Below, piece after piece: positions 34,962 to 43,374 of a DNA stretch of 52,288 bases. The number at the start of each line of letters is the position of its first letter. Position 1 is the first letter of the stretch. The stretch lies in the NCBI GenBank assembly GCA_016791445.1, contig JAEUMP010000019.1, forward strand, positions 1 to 52,288. The letters run 5' to 3'. The stretch comes from Hyphomonadaceae bacterium. GTDB lineage: Bacteria > Pseudomonadota > Alphaproteobacteria > Caulobacterales > Aquidulcibacteraceae. A program made the position numbers and the translations under genes. The notes beneath the pieces were generated by a model that did not search any database, had not been told where the DNA came from, and worked only from the letters and a program-made list of their open reading frames with translations.

Positions 34962-35881
34962 GAGCTTGCGAGGGACGCGCGCGCGGCATGCCGCGCGAGG
35001 GTGAGCGCGCCCTCCTCCGGGCTTGCGACTGGCGCACTGACCACTGCATCCGGGCGAATGGCCTTCAGACGCGCATCGATTCCAGCGATGAGCGGCGCGC
35101 CGCCCTGCGCCAGCGCGCCGCCGCCGAAGCACGCCTGGAACGGGCCTGCGCCCATTCGCGCCGCCATGGCGACCGTCGCGCCGACATAGTCGTCGATCGC
35201 CTGCTCGACCAACCGCGCAGCGGCGGGGTCGCCGTCCTGCCATGCGCCGAACACCACGGGCGCCACGCGCAGCATGGTTTCGCGCGCCGACGGTTCACGA
35301 ACCATCCAGCGCGGAAAGTCGGCGGCGCTCACGCCACAATGGGCAAGCACCTGGTCGCGCAGCGGCGTGACCGGCAACCTGCCGTCGAGCATGCGCGCCA
35401 CGACAGCGACAACCTTCAGACGCACATCGAAGCAGTCGGCGATACCGACACTGTCGAACACGGCTTCGCCGCCTGTTCGTGCGCGCCACGCCATCGTCAC
35501 TTCCGTGCCGTGCTGGACGAGCGTCGCACGATCCCTGTCCGCCGCGCCCGCGAGCGCGACGACGCTGTCGTTGACCAGCAACAGCCTGTCCCGCGGCACA
35601 TTCAGCGCCGAGGCGATCATGCGCCACTGTTCCGGCTGTTCATCGGCGAAATCGACACCGCTCAGGCCGATGACGATCTGTTCGATGCTGTCGCGACGCG
35701 GCGCGAGCCTGTCGACCACATCGTTCAGGACGCCCAGCGCGCGTGCATCCGGCAGCCCGACGACGGCGCTCGGGCCGAGCCGAACGCGTTCGAGTATCCG
35801 GCCATCGGGCGCGCCGGACACCGCTGCGGTCTTCGTCGCACCGGCGTCGATACCGATCATCAATCGCGGTGTGGCCCTCAC
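34958..35881 (-). CDS. BadF/BadG-type ATPase, N-acetylglucosamine-kinase-like
   Basis: The 307-residue ASKHA-fold protein has phosphate-1 motif IGIDAGATKT (Asp12), GLSGVD, LLLVNDSVVALAGA and the C-terminal ACFGGGALAQGGAPLIAGI adenosine motif. Where GlcNAc kinases have GTGS and later GWGYLLGDEGSGY, this protein has QHGTEVTMAWRA and no GDEGSG, so it belongs to a divergent BadF-type branch and the substrate is open. The GTG start at 35881 overlaps the oxidoreductase stop (GTGA), so both are on one leftward transcript. Expected role: phosphorylating the amino sugar. Confidence 0.8.
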   Translation of the reverse strand: MRATPRLMIGIDAGATKTAAVSGAPDGRILERVRLGPSAVVGLPDARALGVLNDVVDRLAPRRDSIEQIVIGLSGVDFADEQPEQWRMIASALNVPRDRLLLVNDSVVALAGAADRDRATLVQHGTEVTMAWRARTGGEAVFDSVGIADCFDVRLKVVAVVARMLDGRLPVTPLRDQVLAHCGVSAADFPRWMVREPSARETMLRVAPVVFGAWQDGDPAAARLVEQAIDDYVGATVAMAARMGAGPFQACFGGGALAQGGAPLIAGIDARLKAIRPDAVVSAPVASPEEGALTLARHAARASLASS

Positions 35882-37047
35882 GCGGCGACATCCGCTTCCG
35901 CGGAGTCGAGCGCCGTCCAGAGCGGCTGGCACTCCACGATGCGGTTCTCCGCGAGAGCACGATCAATGGCCATCACCGTCAGCCCGGCGACGAGCGAAGC
36001 ATGCACGGATACGGGGAATGCGCGCTCACCCTCCAGCGCTGCAACGAGGTCGCGCGCCATCGCCTGATCCGCGCCACCGTGGGAATCGCCGGGCGGGCCG
36101 CGCCAGCGCAATCGTTCAACCGGACTGCGCGAGTCGAGCGGGGTGATCTCCAGCGTATTCTGCACGAGATCGATCAACATCGAGCCGCGCGTGCCGATGA
36201 GGTTCCAGCGCCTTTCCGGCGCTGCGGCGCATGTATTGGAGTGGAATGAAAGGCGGACGCCGTTCGCGTATTCGACAATCGCCACCTGGTGGTCGGTGAC
36301 ATCCATGTCTTTGCCGCTCACATCGGGCGCGGCGTTCCAGCCCGACAACCTGCGCAGAATGGCGGGGCCTTCGTCCCGCGCTGTCTTGGCGCCTTCAGCC
36401 GTGAAGATGCGGCGGCCGCCGAAACTCGCCACGCGCGTCGCCCGCGCGCCGATCATCCGCCCGAGGATATCGAAGTCGTGGCACACCTTGTCGAGCATGT
36501 AGGAGCCGACCCACTCCCCCCGCCGTCTCCAGTTGCGCGCCAGATAGGCGCCGTGCGCGGGCGGAAGATGTTCTGTCGCGTCGACGGAAATGAGCTCGCC
36601 GATCGCGCCGCCGTCGAGCCGCTCAAGCGCCGCGCGCACGATGGGCGCCGATCGCGCGACCAACCCCACGAACACCCGACCTTCACCGCGCGCACGCACG
36701 AGCCGGGCGGCCTCGAAAGACTCTTCCTCGGTGCGGACGATGGGCTTCTCGATGAACACCGGACCCGGATGTTCCAGCGCGAGACGAAGGTGCTCCAGAT
36801 GCAGGTGGTTCGGCGATCCGATCATCACGAGATCGAACGGTCCGTCGGCGAGCATGGCGGCGATGTCCGGATAGGCGGCGCCGGGCGCGATGCCTTGCTC
36901 CGTCAGAAGCGGCACGCCGACGGGCGAGGGATCGACATATCCGGCGATATCGTAGTCCCATCCCTCGGCGCGCGCCGCGCGCAGGAACATGCCCAGCCGC
37001 ATGCCGAGGCCGATGACCGCGATCCGATGTCGTACGCCCTGTTTCAC
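35878..37047 (-). CDS. Gfo/Idh/MocA-family oxidoreductase
   Basis: The 389-residue protein has an N-terminal Rossmann motif IAVIGLGMRLG (9-19), GSPNHLHLEH, and the EKP motif at 100-102. A C-terminal beta-sheet domain (VDATEHLPPAHGAYLARNWRR, DFDILGRMIG) follows. Members oxidise or epimerise sugars with NAD(P), for example at C3. The start is taken at GTG 37047, with GGAGG four bases upstream; an ATG at 37065 is the alternative. It is first in the leftward kinase transcript and divergent from nagA across operator site 3. Its reaction in this pathway is the main unknown. Confidence 0.85.
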   Translation of the reverse strand: MKQGVRHRIAVIGLGMRLGMFLRAARAEGWDYDIAGYVDPSPVGVPLLTEQGIAPGAAYPDIAAMLADGPFDLVMIGSPNHLHLEHLRLALEHPGPVFIEKPIVRTEEESFEAARLVRARGEGRVFVGLVARSAPIVRAALERLDGGAIGELISVDATEHLPPAHGAYLARNWRRRGEWVGSYMLDKVCHDFDILGRMIGARATRVASFGGRRIFTAEGAKTARDEGPAILRRLSGWNAAPDVSGKDMDVTDHQVAIVEYANGVRLSFHSNTCAAAPERRWNLIGTRGSMLIDLVQNTLEITPLDSRSPVERLRWRGPPGDSHGGADQAMARDLVAALEGERAFPVSVHASLVAGLTVMAIDRALAENRIVECQPLWTALDSAEADVAA

Positions 37048-37181
37048 TTTACCTCCGGCAGGCATTCGATGAGGGGCGCGAGACAACGCGGCTCGCCTCC
37101 CGATCGCATGGCGCTCGCGAGCGTCGAACGCGCCCGTCAGGTACGCCCTCGGCACGCGGCCGGCCCCACGCGGCTTGACCC

Positions 37182-37205
37182 AACACTTAGTGAACACTAG
37201 GTGTT
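37182..37205. promoter_or_regulatory. TAGTG-N2-CACTA operator, site 3 (extended, between oxidoreductase and nagA)
   Basis: AACACTTAGTG and CACTAGGTGTT flank a central AA, giving a 24-bp palindrome with a single mismatched pair. It is the longest and best copy. It lies between the divergent oxidoreductase-kinase genes and nagA and can control both. Confidence 0.82.
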
Positions 37206-37235
37206 TTGGCAACCTGCAACTTCCGTTTTCCCGCG

Positions 37236-38354
37236 ATGACCACCTTCACCAACTGCCACGTGATCACGGGCGCTGACGGAGCGTCAGCGTCGCACTTCTC
37301 GGTGGCTGACGGCCGTGTTGTGGAATCCGGCGCCGGCATGCGGACGATCGATCTGGGTCGGCGCATCGTCTTGCCGGGTCTCGTGGACCTGCAGGTGAAT
37401 GGCGGCGGCGGCACGCTCTTCAACGACGAGCCGACCGTCGATGGCCTGCGCACCATCGCAGCCGCGCATGCGCGCTACGGCACGACAGCCTTGTTGCCGA
37501 CCTTCGTGACCGATCATCTCGACAAGCTGGATGCCGCCATTGCGGCCGTCGAGGACGCCATCGCCATCGGCGTGCCGGGCATCGCAGGAATCCACATCGA
37601 AGGCCCCTTCCTCGCGGAAGCGATGAAGGGCGCCCACAACGCTTCCAGATTTCTCCAGCTCGGCGTTGAGCACCTCGACCGTCTCTCCGCCCTGCGCGGC
37701 GGCGCGACGCTCATCACCCTCGCGCCCGAAAGTGCGTCTCCTGACCTCATCGCCGCGTTGAAAGCGCGGGGCGTGACGATCGCCATCGGCCACAGCAATG
37801 CGACGCTGGCGCAAGCAAAGGCGGCAATCGATGCGGGCGCGCGCGGTTTCACCCATCTCTACAATTCCATGTCGCCGATGGTGGAGATGGCGCCGGGTTG
37901 CGTCGGCGCTGCATTGAGCGACGACCGGACCTGGGCGGGGATTATCGCCGATGGCGTCCATGTCGAACCCGAGAAACTCCGCATCGCCTACAAGTGCAAA
38001 GGTCCGGAGCGTCTGGTGCTCGTCACCGACGCCATGCCCTGTGCAGCCATGGAGGGACATGCCGTCTTCCACTGGGAAGGTGAAACCTACACTGCGAGAG
38101 ACGGGGCATGCTGGAACAGCGCCGGCGTCCTCTCCGGCAGCGCGCTGACGATGATCGCGGCTGTACGCAACGCGATCCGGTTGCTCGACGTGCCCCTCGA
38201 AATTGCCGCAGCCATGGCGTCGACTGCGCCCGCTACGGCGATGGGCCTGTCGGACCGAGGCCGGCTGACCCCCGGCGCCCGCGCAGACTTCATCGTCGTC
38301 GATCGCGAGCTTTCGACACTGGAAACGTGGATCGGCGGCGTGCGCGTCGCCTAA
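37236..38354 (+). CDS. nagA: N-acetylglucosamine-6-phosphate deacetylase
   Basis: The 372-residue amidohydrolase has LPGLVDLQVNGGGG, the metal ligand Glu122 (GIHIEGPFL), His186 (IAIGHSNAT), His207 (FTHLYNSMSPM) and the catalytic Asp265 (VLVTDAM). All key NagA residues are present, unlike the two other Nag-type proteins here. It removes acetate from GlcNAc-6-phosphate or a close relative. The ATG at 36 bases after the operator is used; a TTG at 37206 is possible. Its TAA overlaps the convergent NagB-like stop. Confidence 0.9.
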   Translation: MTTFTNCHVITGADGASASHFSVADGRVVESGAGMRTIDLGRRIVLPGLVDLQVNGGGGTLFNDEPTVDGLRTIAAAHARYGTTALLPTFVTDHLDKLDAAIAAVEDAIAIGVPGIAGIHIEGPFLAEAMKGAHNASRFLQLGVEHLDRLSALRGGATLITLAPESASPDLIAALKARGVTIAIGHSNATLAQAKAAIDAGARGFTHLYNSMSPMVEMAPGCVGAALSDDRTWAGIIADGVHVEPEKLRIAYKCKGPERLVLVTDAMPCAAMEGHAVFHWEGETYTARDGACWNSAGVLSGSALTMIAAVRNAIRLLDVPLEIAAAMASTAPATAMGLSDRGRLTPGARADFIVVDRELSTLETWIGGVRVA

Positions 38355-39139
38355 ACGTCCACGCCTGCCGGCAATGCGGCTGCGACGGTTGCATCCACGA
38401 TCAGACGAGGCGCGCGGCAGGCGTACAACACGCTCGCCGGCCACGCCGGATCAAACTGCTTCAAGGCAAGAAGACGCGCCAGCGCCGGCGCCTTGTGCGC
38501 CCCGTGCAGCACCATGGCGACCGAACGTGAATGCGCAGCGATCGTGCCGAGCCCGACACTGACGCCGTGGGTCGGCACCGCGCCGATGTCGCGAAAGTCC
38601 GGAAACGTCGAGAGATTGTCCTGCCGCGTCGCCTCCGCGAGCCGGACGATGCGTGTGCGGGACTCCAGTGACGCGCCGGGCGGATTGAAGGCGACGTGAC
38701 CGTCGGTCGCGCCGGACGCGAGAAGAAAAAGATCGATCCCGCCGAGCCTTGCGACGAGCGTCTCATAGTCGGCGGGATTTTCCGGGTCGGGCGCGTGCAG
38801 ATTTCCGGACGGGAGGCCGGGCAAACCCGCCGCAATGTTGCGCAGCGCAAAGCCGAGGCAACTGTGGTGCTGCTCCGTCGACACGCACCGCCAGCCATCC
38901 CCGGCACGCTCGACAAATTCATCCATCATGACGAGGTGCAACGCCCGCAGATCAAGATCCCGGGTACGCAGGGATAGCGCCGCATAGATCGGCAGTGGCG
39001 TGCGTCCCGCCGGACACCCCAGCACATACGCACGCCCCTCACGCGTTGCGGCGCGAATTCCCGCCACGATGTCATCAGCGAGACGCGCACCGATGGCCGC
39101 TGGCGACGGCAGGACCTCGACCTCGATATCGTGCGTCAT
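38351..39139 (-). CDS. NagB/6-phosphogluconolactonase-family protein lacking the catalytic glutamate
   Basis: The 262-residue protein has the NagB layout: LGCPAGRTP (phosphate loop), Asp73 (MMDEF), and GATDGHVAFNPPGASLESRTR with Asp146 and His148. In E. coli GlcN-6-P deaminase the matching segment is DGHIAFNE, and Glu148 is part of the catalytic relay; here the position is Pro153. A later THGVSVGLGTI matches the family ring-opening lid region. So it binds a sugar phosphate, but a normal deaminase/isomerase reaction is doubtful. Its ATG overlaps the GH116 stop (ATGA). Confidence 0.82.
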   Translation of the reverse strand: MTHDIEVEVLPSPAAIGARLADDIVAGIRAATREGRAYVLGCPAGRTPLPIYAALSLRTRDLDLRALHLVMMDEFVERAGDGWRCVSTEQHHSCLGFALRNIAAGLPGLPSGNLHAPDPENPADYETLVARLGGIDLFLLASGATDGHVAFNPPGASLESRTRIVRLAEATRQDNLSTFPDFRDIGAVPTHGVSVGLGTIAAHSRSVAMVLHGAHKAPALARLLALKQFDPAWPASVLYACRAPRLIVDATVAAALPAGVDV

Positions 39140-41568
39140 GCTTGTGCGCTGAACGGCGTGTAGTCGATGGAAGCGATCACGATCTCGCCCCCTCGGACAT
39201 CGACGAACGGCTCACCGCCCCTTACGCCCACGAGCGCGAAGCCGTGCTCTGTGGCGAGGACAGCCGAGATGTCGCCCGGCAATCGGGGCGCAAGCTTCAA
39301 TCGACGGCTGCGTGCGTCATAGTCCTGACCTGTCATTGCTTGCAGCAAGGACCACGACGACATCGCGCGCCCGTACCAATGGCCCCATTCAAACTCGCTG
39401 AAGGGGTTGCGCACGCGCCCGTCGTAGCGCGATCGCGCGGCGCGCACGATTTCCAGTCCCGCTTCCACTTCGCCGTGGATCATCAGATGCGCGGCGACCT
39501 GGTACTCGATTCCGGTCCATGCTTCGTCGCTGTAGACAAAGGGAAAGTGCGGCGCCGGTCCCTTGGGCCAACTGCACAACAAGAGCGCCGCCTCTTCGCC
39601 GAGTGCGTAGGCAGGGCGCTGGGGATTGGCGTGATCGCGCAGCGTGGCGCGGAAGTTGTACTGATGCACGGCGCGCAGGTGAGACAAGACCTTTGCACGA
39701 TCAAGACCGGTATCGAGTCCCGCCACTTCCGCAAGCCACTCCCCGACCACACCGTCTGACAGGCAGCCTCCGCCGTACTGATACTTCGGCCCTTCGCGCG
39801 CCACGCTCGCCCGCGACTCCTCGGACATGTCGCCCTTCAGCGCTTCCTCGTCCCACTGCACTTTCTGGATGAAGTACTCACCGTCGAAGAGATCGCTCTC
39901 AAGGCGTTCCTTCGCCCGCGCCGCCAGAACGGCGTATCTTTCAGCCGGTTCTCCAAGCGCTTGCGCCATCTCGAACGCGGCCTGCAGCGCGCCGAGATAG
40001 ATGGATGACGCCATGCCATCGGGGCCCCAGAATTCGATGTCGTAGGTGTTGTGGTGCGGCCTCGTCAGCCAGCCCGCTTCGTCGGGATCCCAGGTCCGGA
40101 TCGCGTACTCCAGACTTCGGGTGACCTGCGGCCACAGTCTGCGCAGCCAGGAATCATCGGCGCATATGCGCCAATCGCGGTAGACTTTGACGATGCCGCC
40201 GAGTTGTCCATCGGCAGCCGGACGCGCACGCCGCGGATTGGGACGGATGGGCAGCTGTGCGCGAAAATTCTGGTGGCCTTCATCGTCCTGGTTGTCGAAG
40301 AATTCCGTCTCGCGCAGGGTTCTCTCCAGCGCCGGAAAAAGATGGGCAATGGACTGGGCGTAGTTGAAGACGTGCGTGCACGAGCCCTCAAAACTCCCCT
40401 CGGTATCGGCGCAACCTTCATACATGTGCAGACGACCGTCCGCCTGTCGCAGGATTGTCGGCGACTTCAGGATTGTCAGATTGGCGGTGACTGCATCGAC
40501 GACTTCCGGCGGCAACACCTGATCTGTGAGGCACGTCGCAAACGCGTCCGACAGCCCGCGCAAGCGTCCGTAGTTTTCCGCCCAGTAGGCGGCCAGTGCT
40601 TCGACGCTGTCGAAACGGCCGGCATACCAGGGGATGTGCGTCTCGGGTCCGTCGGTCTTGCCGGCAGGATCGAATGGACCTGCGCCGCGTCGCAACGATG
40701 TCTTGGGCACATGCCAGCAGAGCCTAACGACAAGCGTGTGCGATTCACCGGGCTCGAGAACGAACGGCGCATAGAGACTGCCGCCGTCGCTCGGCGCGCC
40801 CGATTCATGCGCGCCGGCCTCGGGGATGCGGCCCTCCGCAACGCCGCGCCACAAGTCGGTGACCGGATCCCACCACCCGCCTCGAAACCAGCGCGCGCTG
40901 GCGACGGCGCCCGGCGCATCGCACGCTAGGGTGAAGGCTCCCTGCTGTTCGGGCCGTTCCGCCCCGCCTTCCTGCCAGAGCGTCACGTGCGTACCGGCGG
41001 CGGCGACGCCCGATGGGCCGACAGCGCCGGCGCAGCGCATGAAATTCCGGGCATGGAAGGAAAAGACGACGTCCGCGCGTTCGCTCGACGTGTTGCGAAA
41101 ACTGTACTCCAGCCCCGCAACCGGAAGACTGGAGGCGTCCGGGTCGCCCGGAGCGAACGGACTCCAACCCACGACGCTGCATTCCAGCGGGCTGTCGGGA
41201 TGTTCCAGTGCGACTTCGGCAAACGGAAAACGCGGCGTGAAGCGGCTCGATGCGAACCGCGGCAGGCCGAAGGTCTTGCCTTGCTGGCCGCGCCCGGTGC
41301 CCGTCGACTCCGGCCACGGGTAGGTGATCTTCCAACCCGGCACGGGACCCTCGAGAAGGCGCGCGCCCTGCTGCGTTGGCGTCGACCAGCGCGCCGCCGA
41401 GAACACGAAGGGCTCGTTGAGCAGGTCTGGCGCGTTGCGCACGGAGACCGACGTCAGCGCACCCGTGCCGGAAAGGCAGACCATGCCCGCCCCCAGGCCC
41501 CCCAATGGGAACGCCACACGATCGGCTGTCGCGCCGGCATAGACGGGAAGCGGGCCGCGCTGGATCAT
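39136..41568 (-). CDS. GH116-family glycoside hydrolase (beta-glucosidase/glucosylceramidase type)
   Basis: The 810-residue protein has the N-terminal beta-sandwich domain with FPLGGLGAGMV (20-30) and a C-terminal (alpha/alpha)6 catalytic domain. Residues 383-405 (YEGCADTEGSFEGSCTHVFN, then YAQ) form the conserved segment expected to hold the nucleophile Glu. HNTYDIEFWGP supplies Asp510, which I take to be the acid/base position. Family members cleave beta-glucosides, beta-xylosides and glucosylceramide, and an archaeal one is also reported as a beta-N-acetylglucosaminidase. There is no signal peptide, so hydrolysis is cytoplasmic, after uptake. It is first of a leftward pair with the NagB-like gene. 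Confidence 0.9.
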   Translation of the reverse strand: MIQRGPLPVYAGATADRVAFPLGGLGAGMVCLSGTGALTSVSVRNAPDLLNEPFVFSAARWSTPTQQGARLLEGPVPGWKITYPWPESTGTGRGQQGKTFGLPRFASSRFTPRFPFAEVALEHPDSPLECSVVGWSPFAPGDPDASSLPVAGLEYSFRNTSSERADVVFSFHARNFMRCAGAVGPSGVAAAGTHVTLWQEGGAERPEQQGAFTLACDAPGAVASARWFRGGWWDPVTDLWRGVAEGRIPEAGAHESGAPSDGGSLYAPFVLEPGESHTLVVRLCWHVPKTSLRRGAGPFDPAGKTDGPETHIPWYAGRFDSVEALAAYWAENYGRLRGLSDAFATCLTDQVLPPEVVDAVTANLTILKSPTILRQADGRLHMYEGCADTEGSFEGSCTHVFNYAQSIAHLFPALERTLRETEFFDNQDDEGHQNFRAQLPIRPNPRRARPAADGQLGGIVKVYRDWRICADDSWLRRLWPQVTRSLEYAIRTWDPDEAGWLTRPHHNTYDIEFWGPDGMASSIYLGALQAAFEMAQALGEPAERYAVLAARAKERLESDLFDGEYFIQKVQWDEEALKGDMSEESRASVAREGPKYQYGGGCLSDGVVGEWLAEVAGLDTGLDRAKVLSHLRAVHQYNFRATLRDHANPQRPAYALGEEAALLLCSWPKGPAPHFPFVYSDEAWTGIEYQVAAHLMIHGEVEAGLEIVRAARSRYDGRVRNPFSEFEWGHWYGRAMSSWSLLQAMTGQDYDARSRRLKLAPRLPGDISAVLATEHGFALVGVRGGEPFVDVRGGEIVIASIDYTPFSAQA

Positions 41569-41591
41569 TCAGGGCATCCTTGACCAATTAC

Positions 41592-41605
41592 CTAGTGACC
41601 ACTAA
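41592..41605. promoter_or_regulatory. TAGTG-N2-CACTA operator, site 4 (GH116 / PhyH divergent promoter)
   Basis: CTAGTGACCACTAA has a perfect core and lies 24 bases before the GH116 start and 46 bases before the PhyH start, which diverge. It can control both transcripts. Confidence 0.78.
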
Positions 41606-41650
41606 CTATCTAGCGTCGCGACGGTCAAGCGGCCAAGATCAGGTGCTAAC

Positions 41651-42415
41651 ATGCCATTCCCCGCCCCCTCGAACGAACAAATCGCGTTCTTCGCCGAACA
41701 CGGATGGATCGTCGTCAAGGACGCAATCCCGCAGGCCGATCTCGATCTGCTTGAAAGCAAGTGCGAGAGCATCCTCACGGACAAGGAGCGTCTGGCGTTC
41801 GACTGGGCATGGGATGAGAATGAAGATCGCGAGAACCGCTCCTTCCGCATCGTGCAGTCATGGCCGTCGCTGGTGTGGAAGGAGATTGCCGACCAGCCCT
41901 ATCGCAAATGGCTCGTCGATTTCGGCTCCGCGCTGATGCAGAAGCCGATGGCGTTCTGGTACGATCAGTTTCTCGCGAAACCTCCGGCAAAGAGCGTCGC
42001 GACGGAGTGGCACCAGGACGAAGGCTATTGGGGTCGCGCACTCGAAGACAAAGGCATCACCTGCTGGATTCCGCTGCAGGATGTCGATGCCGTGAACGGC
42101 TGCATGCACTTTACCGATCGCGGCCATCGAGACGGCGTACTTCCGCACAAGCGCGTGGAAGGCATGGCGAGCGATCTTCTCACCTGCGCGCCCGATGAAT
42201 CCCGCACGGTGGTTTGCCCGATTGCGCGCGGCGATGTCACGTTCCACCATTCGAAGACACCGCACATGACGACGGCGAACAGCTCACGCCGCTGGCGAAA
42301 GGCGGTGGCCAATCACATGCACGCCGTCGGTGTGGAAGGCGAAGGCGACCACTATCCCTGGCGCGTGCACGTGAATCAGGGGCTGGACCTCACCGGTCGA
42401 CGCGACGACAGATGA
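41651..42415 (+). CDS. Phytanoyl-CoA dioxygenase (PhyH) family Fe(II)/2-oxoglutarate oxygenase
   Basis: The 254-residue protein has the iron-binding pair His121 and Asp123 (TEWHQDEGYW), a distal His in GDVTFHHSKTPHMT (200 or 205), and an Arg in NSSRRWRKAV for 2-oxoglutarate. These enzymes hydroxylate or oxidatively cleave small molecules. Within module A it may act on the aglycone or on an ether/modified sugar; nothing in the sequence names the substrate. It heads a rightward pair with the TIM-barrel gene, under operator site 4. Confidence 0.86.
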   Translation: MPFPAPSNEQIAFFAEHGWIVVKDAIPQADLDLLESKCESILTDKERLAFDWAWDENEDRENRSFRIVQSWPSLVWKEIADQPYRKWLVDFGSALMQKPMAFWYDQFLAKPPAKSVATEWHQDEGYWGRALEDKGITCWIPLQDVDAVNGCMHFTDRGHRDGVLPHKRVEGMASDLLTCAPDESRTVVCPIARGDVTFHHSKTPHMTTANSSRRWRKAVANHMHAVGVEGEGDHYPWRVHVNQGLDLTGRRDDR

Positions 42416-42446
42416 CGTACGGTCCCGGAGACTGTCGGAGAACACC

Positions 42447-43361
42447 GTGAGCGCGCCGGACAGGCTGAACGACGGGAAGAAGTCGCCGCCGCGCCTGCGC
42501 AAGGACATGAACTACGTCACGTTCCTGGCGCTCCCGTCGTGGTCGACGGGGCCGGGACCGACGAACGAAGACGTCTTCGACGCCCTGCGCGCCGCAAAGG
42601 TCGAAGCTGTCCAGACCCGAGACCCGGCGCCCTTCCTGAAGGCGGGTTTCCGCGCAACAGGCATGGGGCGGATTCTGTCGACCGACGATGCCGATGCAGT
42701 CGCGCACGTTGGCGTCGACAGCGGACTGCAGGCCACGACCATCCATCTCGGCGACGGGCTCGAGACAGACGACGACGCCAAGCGATTGCTGTCGGCGACG
42801 CTGGAAGCCAGCGTCCGACACGGCCATCCCCTGCACGTCGAAATTCACCGCGCCACGCTGACACAGGACATGCGCCGCACGCTGACGCTCGTCGAGCACT
42901 TTCCTGAAGTGCGTTTCACGGCGGACCTGTCGCATTGGTACACCGGCCTCGAGATGACCTACGGCGACTTTGCCGGCAAGCTTGACCGACTCGCGCCGGT
43001 CTTCGAGCGCGTGCGGATGATCCATGGTCGCATCGGGGATTCCGGGTGCATGCAGGTCGGGATGTCCGTCGCGCCGCAACGCGATGCGATCGGTCATTTC
43101 CGGGAGATGTGGCGGCGCTGTTGCGAAGGATTCCTGCGCGGCGCCGGCCCGGGTGACTTTCTCCCCTTCGCAGCCGAACTCTTGCCGAACGCGGTCACCT
43201 ACCAGGGACAGCACGTGCCGCTGAACTACGCGCGTCTCGTCGCAGACGGCGATGGCGACCTTCGCGAAGAATCCGATCGCTGGAAAGACGCGGAGCGGCT
43301 CTGGGAAATCGCCATCGACGCGTTCAACGCGGCGCAGGGCGCGCCTGACCAGATCGGCTGA
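42447..43361 (+). CDS. Xylose-isomerase-like TIM-barrel protein
   Basis: The 304-residue protein has the sugar phosphate isomerase/epimerase (AP endonuclease 2-like) pattern: FDALRAAKVEAVQT, HVEIHRATLTQD, VRFTADLSHWYTGLE and VRMIHGRIGDSG, where Glu, Asp, His and Glu-type ligands for a divalent metal are expected. Homologues isomerise, epimerise or dehydrate sugars and keto-sugars, often beside Gfo/Idh/MocA oxidoreductases. The start is GTG 42447 with GGAG upstream; ATG 42507 is the alternative and would also begin the fold. It lies 31 bases after the PhyH gene and 13 bases before the end of the convergent module B operon. Confidence 0.8.
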   Translation: MSAPDRLNDGKKSPPRLRKDMNYVTFLALPSWSTGPGPTNEDVFDALRAAKVEAVQTRDPAPFLKAGFRATGMGRILSTDDADAVAHVGVDSGLQATTIHLGDGLETDDDAKRLLSATLEASVRHGHPLHVEIHRATLTQDMRRTLTLVEHFPEVRFTADLSHWYTGLEMTYGDFAGKLDRLAPVFERVRMIHGRIGDSGCMQVGMSVAPQRDAIGHFREMWRRCCEGFLRGAGPGDFLPFAAELLPNAVTYQGQHVPLNYARLVADGDGDLREESDRWKDAERLWEIAIDAFNAAQGAPDQIG

Positions 43362-43374
43362 ACGCCGCCACGCC

